This document shows positions 32,256-39,147 of a stretch of DNA of 39,147 bases, in pieces. The DNA comes from Chitinophagales bacterium (GTDB taxonomy: Bacteria; Bacteroidota; Bacteroidia; Chitinophagales; UBA2359), in NCBI GenBank assembly GCA_020628375.1, contig JAHDFD010000004.1, positions 139,204 through 178,350 on the forward strand, given 5' to 3'. Made by a program: the position numbers and the translations under genes. The notes beneath the pieces are model-generated. The model ran no database searches, was not told the DNA's origin, and was given only the letters and a program-made list of their open reading frames with translations. Positions within the stretch are counted from its first letter, which is position 1. Every line of letters starts with the position of its first letter.

Positions 32256-32358
32256 GGTAACCGAGCGCAGCCGAATTTGAGTTTGCGAGTTTGCGAGTTT
32301 GCGAGTTTAAGAGTTATTCGGTGGTAACTGAGCGCTGTCGAAGTTAAGCGCAGTCGAA
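32256..32358 (+). repeat. cluster of GAGCGCAGTCGAA-type repeats around an 8-bp tandem array
   Basis: Two 20-bp copies, 32256-32275 and 32323-32342, differ at three positions (core GGTAACYGAGCGC then TCGAA or CCGAA); a partial third copy is at 32345-32358. Between them lies GAGTTTGC repeated three times plus GAGTTTAA (32279-32310). The same core appears, reversed, at 34916-34931. This fills the 138-bp gap between rodA and coaX. Confidence 0.7.
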
Positions 32359-32383
32359 GTTAAATTGAACAAATAAAAAGTAT

Positions 32384-33145
32384 ATGAATCTTGCGATAGA
32401 CATAGGTAATACGAAAACGAAAGTTGCGGTTTTTGATCGTAATGAATTAATATTTGAAACTGCCCATAAAGGTTTCGATACTCAGTTGGTTTTTGACGCG
32501 ATCAACAATTTTTCGATAGATGCCTGTATCGTTTCTTCTGTGGCGGTTGTTCCTGAATTGGATGAAGCGCCTTTTCCGGTCTTATATTTTAATCATAAAA
32601 CGCCTTTGCCCATTCAAAATAATTATGCTACACCCGAAACTTTAGGTTTAGACCGATTGGCAGGTGTTGTAGCAGCTTACTTTTTATTCAAAGGTAAAAA
32701 TTCTTTAGTAATTGATGCAGGTACTTGTAATACTTTCGACTTTATCGATGCAGATGGCGTATATGAAGGTGGAAGTATTCACCCCGGAATTGAAATGCGT
32801 GCGCGTGCTATGAATACTTTTACGCATCGTTTACCGTTTGTAAATGTACGTTTCGAAAGTATAGATGAAAACAGCTGGTTGGGAAAGAGCACTGAAACAT
32901 GCTTACAATCAGGGGCTATTTGGGGAACAGTCTGTGAAATAGAAAGTATGGCAGATCGTTATCAGAACTGGTTACTGAATTCAGAAAAAAAGCGCAAAAA
33001 CACCGATTTAACAATAATTATGACCGGTGGAGCCGCCCCACTTTTGGAACGCTGTACGAAAAAGCAGATATTTGCACGTCCTTTCCTGATTTTGGAAGGG
33101 CTTAATCAAATTTTGATCTGGAATGAGCATACGCTTCCTACTTAA
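32384..33145 (+). CDS. coaX: type III pantothenate kinase
   Basis: CoaX phosphorylates pantothenate, the first step of coenzyme A synthesis. The 253-residue protein belongs to the ASKHA fold: LAIDIGNTKTKVAVF at residues 3-17, the ETLGLDRLAGVVAAYFL helix, LVIDAGTCNTFDFID and the GGSIHPGIEMRARAM loop that carries catalytic contacts. Near the end, IIMTGGAAPLLE is the third nucleotide motif. Length is normal. Its last 23 bp overlap the next gene, so the two are translated together. Confidence 0.95.
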   Translation: MNLAIDIGNTKTKVAVFDRNELIFETAHKGFDTQLVFDAINNFSIDACIVSSVAVVPELDEAPFPVLYFNHKTPLPIQNNYATPETLGLDRLAGVVAAYFLFKGKNSLVIDAGTCNTFDFIDADGVYEGGSIHPGIEMRARAMNTFTHRLPFVNVRFESIDENSWLGKSTETCLQSGAIWGTVCEIESMADRYQNWLLNSEKKRKNTDLTIIMTGGAAPLLERCTKKQIFARPFLILEGLNQILIWNEHTLPT

Positions 33146-34433
33146 GATAATCTTATTTTTCAGCTGTATTTACGGTCTGAATATTACCATTAATGCACAA
33201 ACAATAAAGAGAGCTAATTCGCCCTACTCTTATTTTGGCATTGGTGATCTGGAACCAACAACATTTGGTATGAGCAGAGCTTTCGGTGGTTTATCGATTG
33301 GCTTGCGAACGGCTACGAATACTATGGTTGATAACCCTGCTTCTTTATCAGCAATTAAACGAACGACTTTTGAAACAGGATTTGATTTCAATAGCATCCG
33401 TCTTAATAATGGTACAGAAACACAAAGTATGTCTGATATGGGTATCAGCTATCTTGCACTTACTGTTCCGGTAACCAAATATTGGGGAAGTAGTTTAGGC
33501 TTCTTACCTTTCAGCTCTGTTTACTACGATATAGAAGAAGAAATCGTAAATGACCTTGAAGGTGTAGGCACTCAATTATTCACTTCAGAAGGTCAGGGTT
33601 CTTTATATCAGTTTTATTGGGGTAATGGTTTTAACTATAAAACCTTTTCTGCAGGATTTCAACTTGCTTATGTTTTTGGTTCATTGGAACGAACAACCCT
33701 TTCTACTTACCCTGATGTATCTGAAATACTTCCTTATTTATTAGACGAAAACGAGCAAATCGGCGGATTTATCTGGAAATCAGGATTACAATTCCATCCA
33801 AAGATAAGCGACAGGATCAGACTTACAGTTGGAGCGAACTGGTCGGCAAGTACCAATCTTAATGTAAAAAATGAAAGCTCTTTAGGTCGTTCATCGACTG
33901 TTATAGATGGACAGCTTGTTGGAGATACTGTCGCTATTATTCAGAGTTCTGAAGAATATAAAATCAAATTACCTAGTCAGTTCGGATTTGGAGCAACAGT
34001 TAACAGAGGAAGCGAATGGATGGCAGGATTCGATATTGAATTGGCAAATTGGGGAAGTACCAATTTAAGTGATGTGAATGCTGATTACCGAAATACGATA
34101 AAAGTAAAAGTTGGTGCCGGATTCATGCCTTACCGCGAAGGTATTCGTAAATTCTTTAATCAAACCCAATATCGTTTCGGGGCATATTTCAATAATAATT
34201 ATTTTGATGCCAGAGCTGTTGCTACTGAAAGCTTTGAAGCCATTAATCAATACGGATTCACCTTTGGAGCAGGCTTCCCGCTCAGCAAGAAGCGTTCTTC
34301 GCGTTTAAACATTGCTTTCGATGTCGGACAAAGAGGAACTACTTCTAACAGCTTGGTAAGAGAAACTTTTTTCAAAGCACACATTGGATTAACACTAAAT
34401 GATATTTGGTTCATTAAGCCTAAATACGATTGA
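33123..34433 (+). CDS. outer-membrane beta-barrel protein of unknown function
   Basis: The 436-residue product has a signal peptide (about 1-26, ending TINAQ) and then a chain of alternating strands typical of a barrel. Its start, NSPYSYFGIGDLEPTTFGMSRAFGG followed by NPASLS, resembles FadL/OmpP1-type transport proteins, in which the NPA stretch forms the hatch; conserved relatives often lie beside coaX in Bacteroidota. The C-terminus is hydrophobic (DIWFIKPKYD), not a T9SS domain. The substrate is not known. The ATG was kept although it lies 23 bp inside coaX because it directly precedes the signal peptide. Confidence 0.82.
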   Translation: MSIRFLLKIILFFSCIYGLNITINAQTIKRANSPYSYFGIGDLEPTTFGMSRAFGGLSIGLRTATNTMVDNPASLSAIKRTTFETGFDFNSIRLNNGTETQSMSDMGISYLALTVPVTKYWGSSLGFLPFSSVYYDIEEEIVNDLEGVGTQLFTSEGQGSLYQFYWGNGFNYKTFSAGFQLAYVFGSLERTTLSTYPDVSEILPYLLDENEQIGGFIWKSGLQFHPKISDRIRLTVGANWSASTNLNVKNESSLGRSSTVIDGQLVGDTVAIIQSSEEYKIKLPSQFGFGATVNRGSEWMAGFDIELANWGSTNLSDVNADYRNTIKVKVGAGFMPYREGIRKFFNQTQYRFGAYFNNNYFDARAVATESFEAINQYGFTFGAGFPLSKKRSSRLNIAFDVGQRGTTSNSLVRETFFKAHIGLTLNDIWFIKPKYD

Positions 34434-34501
34434 TCGGTTATTATTTTAAACATATTCTTAGTTGAATGGGGTTATTTTTGAATGATTCAAAAACTTTGAA
34501 A

Positions 34502-34780
34502 ATGAAATACCTGATTCTACTATTCGGCTTTCTCATTTCAGCGAACAGCTTTGCTCAGTCAATTGTTTCTGCTAAAGAGTTGAACGTTTTAACAGGTAAT
34601 TGGGAAGGTACGATCACCTATCTCGATTACCAAACGAACAAGCCATTTACGATGCCTGCTAATTTACTCGTTGAAAAAGGTAAAAAGGATAATTGTTTGA
34701 TTCTGAATAATATTTACCCGAACGAACCTAAAGCTAATAATTCAGAAAAATTCAGCCCCGCTTTAACGCCAAATGTTTGA
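34502..34780 (+). pseudogene. truncated exported protein, left stump at a deletion scar
   Basis: From ATG 34502 the frame gives a signal peptide (MKYLILLFGFLISANSFAQ) and then a lipocalin-like start, LNVLTGNWEGTITYLDY, continuing to NIYPNEPKANNSEKF. After about 34745 the sequence turns into eight arbitrary residues and a stop. A lipocalin-like domain would need roughly 90 more residues, so the 3' part is missing. The break coincides with the stump of an opposing gene. A 12-codon in-frame extension upstream (from 34466) is not used because the signal peptide begins at 34502. Confidence 0.65.
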
Positions 34781-34845
34781 GCGTAAGAATCTTTAGATAA
34801 TGTGAAGCAAATAATAACGATTAATAATTTCAATAAATTCTTCAT
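34714..34845 (-). pseudogene. truncated porin-like protein, right stump at the deletion scar
   Basis: On the minus strand ATG 34845 opens a 43-codon frame: signal peptide (MKNLLKLLIVIICFTLSKDS, ending YAQ) followed by TFGVKAGLNFSEL, the typical first strand of Bacteroidota outer-membrane beta-barrel (PorT/OMP_b-brl) proteins. After GLNFS the sequence runs antisense into the other stump and stops at 34714-34716. A real member has about 200 residues, so only the 5' end survives. It is seen only in a frame shorter than usual gene cut-offs. Confidence 0.65.
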
Positions 34846-34880
34846 GTGTAATTGGTATAAAAGTTTTGTTCTATTAGAGT

Positions 34881-35008
34881 TTATTGCGAAAGCTATTTTT
34901 GGGGTTTGTCAGAGGGCTTCGGCTACGCTCAGCAAACGAATTTACGTGGTCAGTGAGCGTATCGGACCGCCGAAGCGGCCGAACTGCTATACTTATTATT
35001 CGCAATAA
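34881..35008. repeat. 128-bp palindromic element (REP- or MITE-like)
   Basis: Bounded by a perfect 10-bp inverted repeat, TTATTGCGAA at 34881-34890 and TTCGCAATAA at 34999-35008. Inside is a long hairpin: 34916-34923 pairs with 34969-34976 (GCTTCGGC/GCCGAAGC) and 34924-34931 with 34954-34961 (TACGCTCA/TGAGCGTA). Its core is the reverse of the repeats at 32256-32358. The gene-free stretch 34846-35134 holds this and nothing else recognised. No coding capacity. Confidence 0.65.
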
Positions 35009-35134
35009 TGTCTATTCTTAAGATTTATAAATACTACTATTTTTAAAGCAGGATCTCACATTCTTATATATCCTTACTTTTCATCTCGTTTTGGTCTGGG
35101 ACGCACAGTCACCTGAACAAAACCAAAGTCAAAA

Positions 35135-36157
35135 TTAATAAACCAACTTCCCTCTCAAAGTTTCTAATTTCCCTTCATCATTAAGGTAACTTACATTATA
35201 GATATAAATGCCACGGCTAAGGCTTCTTTGTTCAAGGTGTTCGTACAAATTGAGCTCAAAATCGTTAGACTCCATTACCTTATTACCATTAAAATCATAT
35301 AACTGCATACTGAAACGAACTGGGCGAATACCACCTTTAATAAATCTGATATTTCCCATATCAAAAAGATCGTCAATACTGATTATTGTCGGAAAACCGG
35401 GGATAATACCTATCACTGGAGGATTTACAGGTTCGTCAAGACAGGCTTCTGTAAATTCGCTACTATATTCCTCAAAAAGTTCAGCTACTTCTGTACTTGA
35501 TAACGCCCTGCTATAAACACGCAATTCATCGAATACGCCAATTAACGACTGAGTTCCATCGAAGTCAATACAAGGGCTGTTACTGATGGAAAGGTCTGCA
35601 CTGTTCTCTAAGTTCAATACAATATCTGCACTGCCCGAATTTTTCAATTCACCATTAACATACAAATAAGTATTAAAGCCTTCACGAACAAAAGTAATTT
35701 GCTCCCAGCATTCTTGTTCGATCGTTGTATTTATAGAACTGCTCTGCCAATTATTACTATCTCCAGCAATAGAACAACGCAATTCTTCAGTAGCATTTAT
35801 ACGCGCATCAAACAGATTATATCCATTACAATAAGCCCTTTTTCCCAGAATACTTTGCTGCCTGTTAAGGTCTAAATCTTTTATAAAGAAGCTATAGGTA
35901 AAATCTTCCTCGTTGAAATAATTATTAACATTACCAGAGAAAGTAACAAAGTCATCACCTGAAAATAACAAGGCATTACCTTTTATTCCGTTTGTATATT
36001 CTAGTGTACCGAAAGCAGTACCATCACCTCCAATTCCTGTTGCTTCTGACAAATCATTATTGTCAAAAGAATAATAAGCCACTAAGTCAGGATTAGGTTG
36101 TGCCAAAAGGGCATTGACATACATTGTTGCAATAAATAGAAAAATAGATTTGTACAT
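35135..36157 (-). CDS. secreted LamG (concanavalin A-like) domain protein
   Basis: The 340-residue product has a signal peptide (about 1-19, ending LLAQ) and a LamG-like jelly roll at about 25-230: LVAYYSFDNNDLSEATGIGGDG, GNALLFSGDDFVTF, QITFVREGFNTYLYVNGEL and the closing GVFDELRVYSRALSSTEV. A proline-rich linker follows, then a last domain of about 70 residues (FSMQLYDFNGNKVMES, then RSLSRGIYIYNVSYLNDEGK) that has the strand pattern of a T9SS C-terminal domain but ends in GKLVY and is divergent from types A and B. Glycan or protein binding at the surface is likely; no catalytic domain is seen. It has its own promoter. Confidence 0.85.
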   Translation of the reverse strand: MYKSIFLFIATMYVNALLAQPNPDLVAYYSFDNNDLSEATGIGGDGTAFGTLEYTNGIKGNALLFSGDDFVTFSGNVNNYFNEEDFTYSFFIKDLDLNRQQSILGKRAYCNGYNLFDARINATEELRCSIAGDSNNWQSSSINTTIEQECWEQITFVREGFNTYLYVNGELKNSGSADIVLNLENSADLSISNSPCIDFDGTQSLIGVFDELRVYSRALSSTEVAELFEEYSSEFTEACLDEPVNPPVIGIIPGFPTIISIDDLFDMGNIRFIKGGIRPVRFSMQLYDFNGNKVMESNDFELNLYEHLEQRSLSRGIYIYNVSYLNDEGKLETLRGKLVY

Positions 36158-36203
36158 GGTAAGAATGATTAAGTGATAAACATCATAAGATGGTAACTCC
36201 CTA

Positions 36204-36211
36204 CAAAGATA
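36204..36211 (-). promoter_or_regulatory. putative -7 element of the LamG gene
   Basis: The minus strand 36211-36204 reads TATCTTTG, an exact TAnnTTTG match, 46 nt before the start codon and just beyond the tadA stop. No -33 TTG at 17-23 nt. Confidence 0.4.
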
Positions 36212-36219
36212 AATTTATT

Positions 36220-36669
36220 TTAACGATCTGTACGTTTATTCTTAAAAAACTCTTTTAACAGAATAGAACATTCATTTTCTAATATGCCTTTAGTGATTTG
36301 CGTACGCTTGTGTAGTAGTAAAGGTTGATAGTTAGAACATCCGCGCTTTAAATCAGAAGCACCCCAGACAATTCGTCCCAATTGTGCCCAACTTAAAGCC
36401 CCAGCGCACATTACACAAGGTTCGAGGGTAACATATAAAGTACACTGATGCAGATATTTCGCACCTATATAATTAGATGCAGCCGTTATAGCTATCATTT
36501 CAGCATGCGCTGTTGTATCGTGTAATCTTTCTGTTTGGTTATATGCTTTGGCAATAATATTAGAATCGTAAACGATTATAGCCCCCACCGGCACTTCATC
36601 TTCATTGAATGCCTGTTGTGCTTGTTTCAAGGCAATTCCCATAAAATATTCGTCGATATTGAATAGCAT
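36220..36669 (-). CDS. tadA: tRNA-specific adenosine deaminase
   Basis: TadA converts A34 to inosine in tRNA-Arg(ACG), needed to decode CGN codons. The 149-residue protein has the cytidine/deoxycytidylate deaminase zinc site: His55 and Glu57 in TAHAEMIAI, Cys85 and Cys88 in LEPCVMCAGAL. The motif order and length fit TadA; a guanine deaminase is the near alternative. ATG at 36669 overlaps the mltG stop (TAATG), so translation is coupled. A second ATG nine codons in (MGIALKQAQQ) is possible as the start. Confidence 0.92.
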   Translation of the reverse strand: MLFNIDEYFMGIALKQAQQAFNEDEVPVGAIIVYDSNIIAKAYNQTERLHDTTAHAEMIAITAASNYIGAKYLHQCTLYVTLEPCVMCAGALSWAQLGRIVWGASDLKRGCSNYQPLLLHKRTQITKGILENECSILLKEFFKNKRTDR

Positions 36670-37697
36670 TATTTGAAGATTTTTCTTTTATTCAAAGCAC
36701 GTTGATAACGATTTGCGTTTTTAATATGCTCGTTATAAGTTTTAGCAAAATTGTGGTATCCTGAAAAATCTTCCTTAGCACAGAAATATATATAATTGTG
36801 GCGCAGATCTTCTAAAACAGCATCAATAGCATATATCTCAGGAACACCGATCGGACCTGGTGGAATGCCTTTATATTTATAAGTGTTATAGGGCGATTCA
36901 ATTTCTTTATGTACATTTAAAACGCGCTTGATCGAAAAATCACCTAAAGCGAAAATGAGCGTAGGGTCAGCTTGTAAAGGAATTCCTTTTCTGATCCGAT
37001 TCAAATAAACACCTGCTACTTTTGGCGCTTCATCACGTTTGCGGGTTTCTGCTTGAACAATAGATGCCAAAGTCATTACCTCCCCTTCTGTCAGTTTTAA
37101 TTTATCGGCTTTTCGTTTTCTTTCTTCCGTCCAGAATTTTTCATACTCGTTGATCATTCTGTCGCAGAATTTTTCAGCAGAAGTATTCCAATAAACATTA
37201 TAAGTATTCGGAATAAAATAACTTGTAACCAATTCAGGTTTTACTTTTTTAGCAGCCCAATATGCTTCGTTGTTCAACTGATTAAGCATTGTCAGCGAAT
37301 CGAATTCAAGATAAGGTGCGATCTTACCAGCCAGATCTTCTTTTGTTCTTGCATTATTGAAGGTAACCTTTATAGCTTCTTGTTTTCCGGAGCGAAGCAT
37401 ATTTACCAGATAATTATTATTCCAACCATGTTTAATGGTATATCGTCCCGCTTTTATTTTTTCAGGATACTTTTTCAATTTTGCCACCCATTCAAATGAG
37501 CTTTCGTTATCGAGAATATCAATATCTTTCAATTTTGCAATAACATCTTCGAAATTGCTATTACTCGGTATATATAAAAGAGTACTTCCTTGCGCTACGC
37601 TTACATTTTTTCCATAAATACTTTTATACCCCCAAGCTCCGGCTAAAAGGATTATTGTTAAAAATATTAGCAGAAAAATCAGTAAAAATTTCTTCAT
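36669..37697 (-). CDS. mltG: endolytic murein transglycosylase MltG
   Basis: MltG cuts nascent glycan strands at the inner membrane and so sets their length. The 342-residue product has one N-terminal transmembrane helix (about 4-24), a LysM-like region (about 35-115) and the YceG catalytic domain: LASIVQAETRKRDEAPKVAG with the catalytic Glu217 (Glu218 in E. coli), VYLNRIRKGIPLQADPTLIF, and the SPYNTYKYKGIPPGPIGVPE loop near residue 275. Nothing is missing. tadA follows with a one-base overlap. Confidence 0.95.
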   Translation of the reverse strand: MKKFLLIFLLIFLTIILLAGAWGYKSIYGKNVSVAQGSTLLYIPSNSNFEDVIAKLKDIDILDNESSFEWVAKLKKYPEKIKAGRYTIKHGWNNNYLVNMLRSGKQEAIKVTFNNARTKEDLAGKIAPYLEFDSLTMLNQLNNEAYWAAKKVKPELVTSYFIPNTYNVYWNTSAEKFCDRMINEYEKFWTEERKRKADKLKLTEGEVMTLASIVQAETRKRDEAPKVAGVYLNRIRKGIPLQADPTLIFALGDFSIKRVLNVHKEIESPYNTYKYKGIPPGPIGVPEIYAIDAVLEDLRHNYIYFCAKEDFSGYHNFAKTYNEHIKNANRYQRALNKRKIFK

Positions 37698-37734
37698 TTA
37701 CGTACAATTGTACTAAGTCAATAAATTTAAGACT

Positions 37735-37742
37735 CAAAAGTA
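37735..37742 (-). promoter_or_regulatory. putative -7 element of mltG-tadA
   Basis: The minus strand 37742-37735 reads TACTTTTG, an exact TAnnTTTG match, 37 nt before the mltG start. It lies in the 76-bp divergent gap with the acyltransferase gene. No -33 TTG was found. Confidence 0.4.
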
Positions 37743-37773
37743 TCTATTTTGTGTTGGTTATTTTTCAGTTTTT

Positions 37774-39072
37774 ATGAGGAAAAGATCACTGCGCTATGCT
37801 ATTTTAAGAAAATTACTCCAATGGATGGCACAGGCTTACTACCGACGTATGGAAGTAAGTGGCCTCGATAATATTCCTGCCGACAAACCTGTTATCTATG
37901 CGGCACCACATCAAAATGCCATGATGGATGGTTTGGCAGTGGTGATTAACCAGCACCGACAACCTTATATGATCGCCCGTGCCGATGTATTCAATAATAA
38001 AACACTAGGTGGTTTATTAAAAAGTATTCGTTTGGTTCCTATTTACCGGCAACGCGATAAAGTAGATACCCGCGTAATGAATGCGCCTATTTTTGAGGAA
38101 TGTGCCGAAATTCTTTCAGACAAAGGTTCATTATTGATTTTTCCTGAAGCCAATATGATGATGCAAAAACGCTTGCGTCCGCTGCATAAAGGTTTGGCGC
38201 GTATTGCTTTTAAAGCTGAAGAAGAAAATAATTTCGATCTGGATGTTCAGGTAATTCCTGTTGGCTTGGATTTCAGTTATTATTCAAGAGCCAGAAGCGA
38301 TTTAATGGTGAACTTTGGAAAAGCAATTCCATTAAAAAGCTATCAAGCTTTATATGAAGAAAACCCTGCAAAAGCTTATCGGACATTCACACTCGACCTT
38401 CAGCAGAAGATACAGGAAAGAATGATTCATATTGCCCGTGATGAAGATTACGAGCAAATGATTTTTCTGAGCAAAATGATCTATGATAAAAAGAGTTTAA
38501 AACGGGATATTTTTGAAGCACAACAAAAGATCTTTTTTGTTGAACAAATGAGAACAGAAGCTCCTGATCGTTATAAAAACTTAATGAAGCTGCTGGCAGA
38601 ATATAAGGTTCAGCTAGATCACCTTGAAATAAAGGATTGGTTGGTAAAAACGCCACCTTCTCATTCTAAGCGCGGTGTTAGTTTTCAGTTTGCTATTTTG
38701 TTTGGTCTGTTACCACTTTGGTTGTATGGTGAAGTTATGAACTTTCTACCCAACAGAATTCCATTTTTCCTTACACCTATTCTAGTTGGTCCACAGTTCA
38801 AATCATCGGGAATTTTTGTATTGAGCTTTTTTATGTTTCCCATTTTTTACAGCTTGCAAACTTTGCTAATGTATTCTTTAACCGGTAGTGTTTATTTTTC
38901 GATTATGTATTTCCTGAGCTTACCGTTCAGCGGTTTTTTTGCTGTAAAATTCAGGGAAAGCTGGCGCAGAAATGTATTCAAACTAAAACTCAACCGCCTG
39001 CTTGCCTGGAACCCTAAGGTAATTAAGCAACTAAAGAAACTTCGCCAACAAATTATGGACTTGTTGGAATAA
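37774..39072 (+). CDS. glycerophospholipid acyltransferase (PlsC/GPAT-like), membrane bound
   Basis: A 432-residue acyltransferase of the PlsC/LPLAT fold. Motif I is APHQNAMMDGLAV, with His46 and Asp52 (HX5D, as in fungal GPATs, where PlsC has HX4D). Motif II is in RLVPIYRQRDKVD, motif III is FPEANMMMQKRLRPL (FPEG in most), and motif IV follows at VIPVGLDF. Three or four helices in about 295-405 anchor the C-terminus. It should esterify glycerol 3-phosphate or lysophosphatidate with a fatty acyl group at the inner membrane; which of the two cannot be told. It diverges from mltG across a 76-bp gap. Confidence 0.85.
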   Translation: MRKRSLRYAILRKLLQWMAQAYYRRMEVSGLDNIPADKPVIYAAPHQNAMMDGLAVVINQHRQPYMIARADVFNNKTLGGLLKSIRLVPIYRQRDKVDTRVMNAPIFEECAEILSDKGSLLIFPEANMMMQKRLRPLHKGLARIAFKAEEENNFDLDVQVIPVGLDFSYYSRARSDLMVNFGKAIPLKSYQALYEENPAKAYRTFTLDLQQKIQERMIHIARDEDYEQMIFLSKMIYDKKSLKRDIFEAQQKIFFVEQMRTEAPDRYKNLMKLLAEYKVQLDHLEIKDWLVKTPPSHSKRGVSFQFAILFGLLPLWLYGEVMNFLPNRIPFFLTPILVGPQFKSSGIFVLSFFMFPIFYSLQTLLMYSLTGSVYFSIMYFLSLPFSGFFAVKFRESWRRNVFKLKLNRLLAWNPKVIKQLKKLRQQIMDLLE

Positions 39073-39134
39073 ACTTCATCACTATACATTTGACTTTAAA
39101 ACTGTTTGGTTGGTTGAAAAATAGAGTTAGCGAC

Positions 39135-39147
39135 GAGGCATTGCCTC
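39135..39147. repeat. 13-bp palindrome at the window edge
   Basis: GAGGCATTGCCTC is a perfect palindrome around one central T, at the last bases of the window and 63 bp after the acyltransferase stop. It may be the start of a larger palindromic unit or a terminator stem; the edge prevents a decision. Confidence 0.35.

Noticed and set aside
32279..32310. GAGTTTGC array as a CRISPR
   Set aside because: Unit is 8 bp with no spacers and no cas genes.
34802..35008. 68-codon plus-strand frame over the palindromic element
   Set aside because: It crosses the antisense signal peptide of the right stump and the hairpin; the composition is that of the repeat, not of a protein.

Overview
The window reads as a chromosomal segment of a Bacteroidota bacterium, probably marine or free-living; family is not resolvable by eye. 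The reasons are a TonB-dependent receptor with a carboxypeptidase-regulatory-like N-terminal domain, a secreted protein with a type A type IX secretion (T9SS) C-terminal signal, -7 promoter elements of the form TAnnTTTG, few Shine-Dalgarno sites, and low GC. No rRNA, tRNA, CRISPR array, transposase, integrase or phage gene was seen.

Layout. 1-1826 (-): 5' part of a large acidic secreted protein with alternating 50-57 residue modules. 1928-4312 (+): tatC-trhA, then rpmH-rnpA. 4363-5853 (+): glpK. 5857-8750: an AT-rich two-gene cassette (lipoprotein plus T9SS cargo, both -) bounded by a perfect 44-bp direct repeat, one copy of which is the 3' end of glpK. 8895-11525 (-): a double AAA+ ATPase. 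11893-15441 (+): NAD-dependent DNA ligase and a full vitamin K-dependent gamma-carboxylase homologue. 15507-18545 (-): TonB receptor. 18832-23755 (+): leucine operon leuC-leuD-leuB-leuA plus a small DUF1272 zinc protein. 23785-25083 (-): orphan histidine kinase. 25371-28007 (+): an acetate kinase-PduL fusion and fdhD. 28012-28458 (-): DUF4174 protein. 28606-32245 (+): ispF, M23 peptidase, rodA. 32384-34433 (+): coaX and an outer-membrane protein. 34502-35008: two gene stumps facing each other at a deletion scar, next to a palindromic repeat element. 35135-37697 (-): LamG protein, tadA, mltG. 37774-39072 (+): GPAT-like acyltransferase.

How the genes work together. Most are housekeeping: protein export (TatC), ribosome and RNase P (rpmH, rnpA), tRNA editing (tadA), DNA ligation, leucine synthesis, isoprenoid and CoA precursors (ispF, coaX) and wall growth (rodA, mltG, M23). 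The AckA-PduL fusion would join both steps of acetyl-CoA to acetate conversion. The accessory parts are surface proteins, which here are also where rearrangement is visible: the repeat-bounded cassette and the scar at about 34.74 kb.

The best candidates for something new are the glpK-end cassette, the gamma-carboxylase with its catalytic His/Lys pair apparently kept, the AckA-PduL fusion, and the ATPase with a duplicated unknown N-terminal domain.
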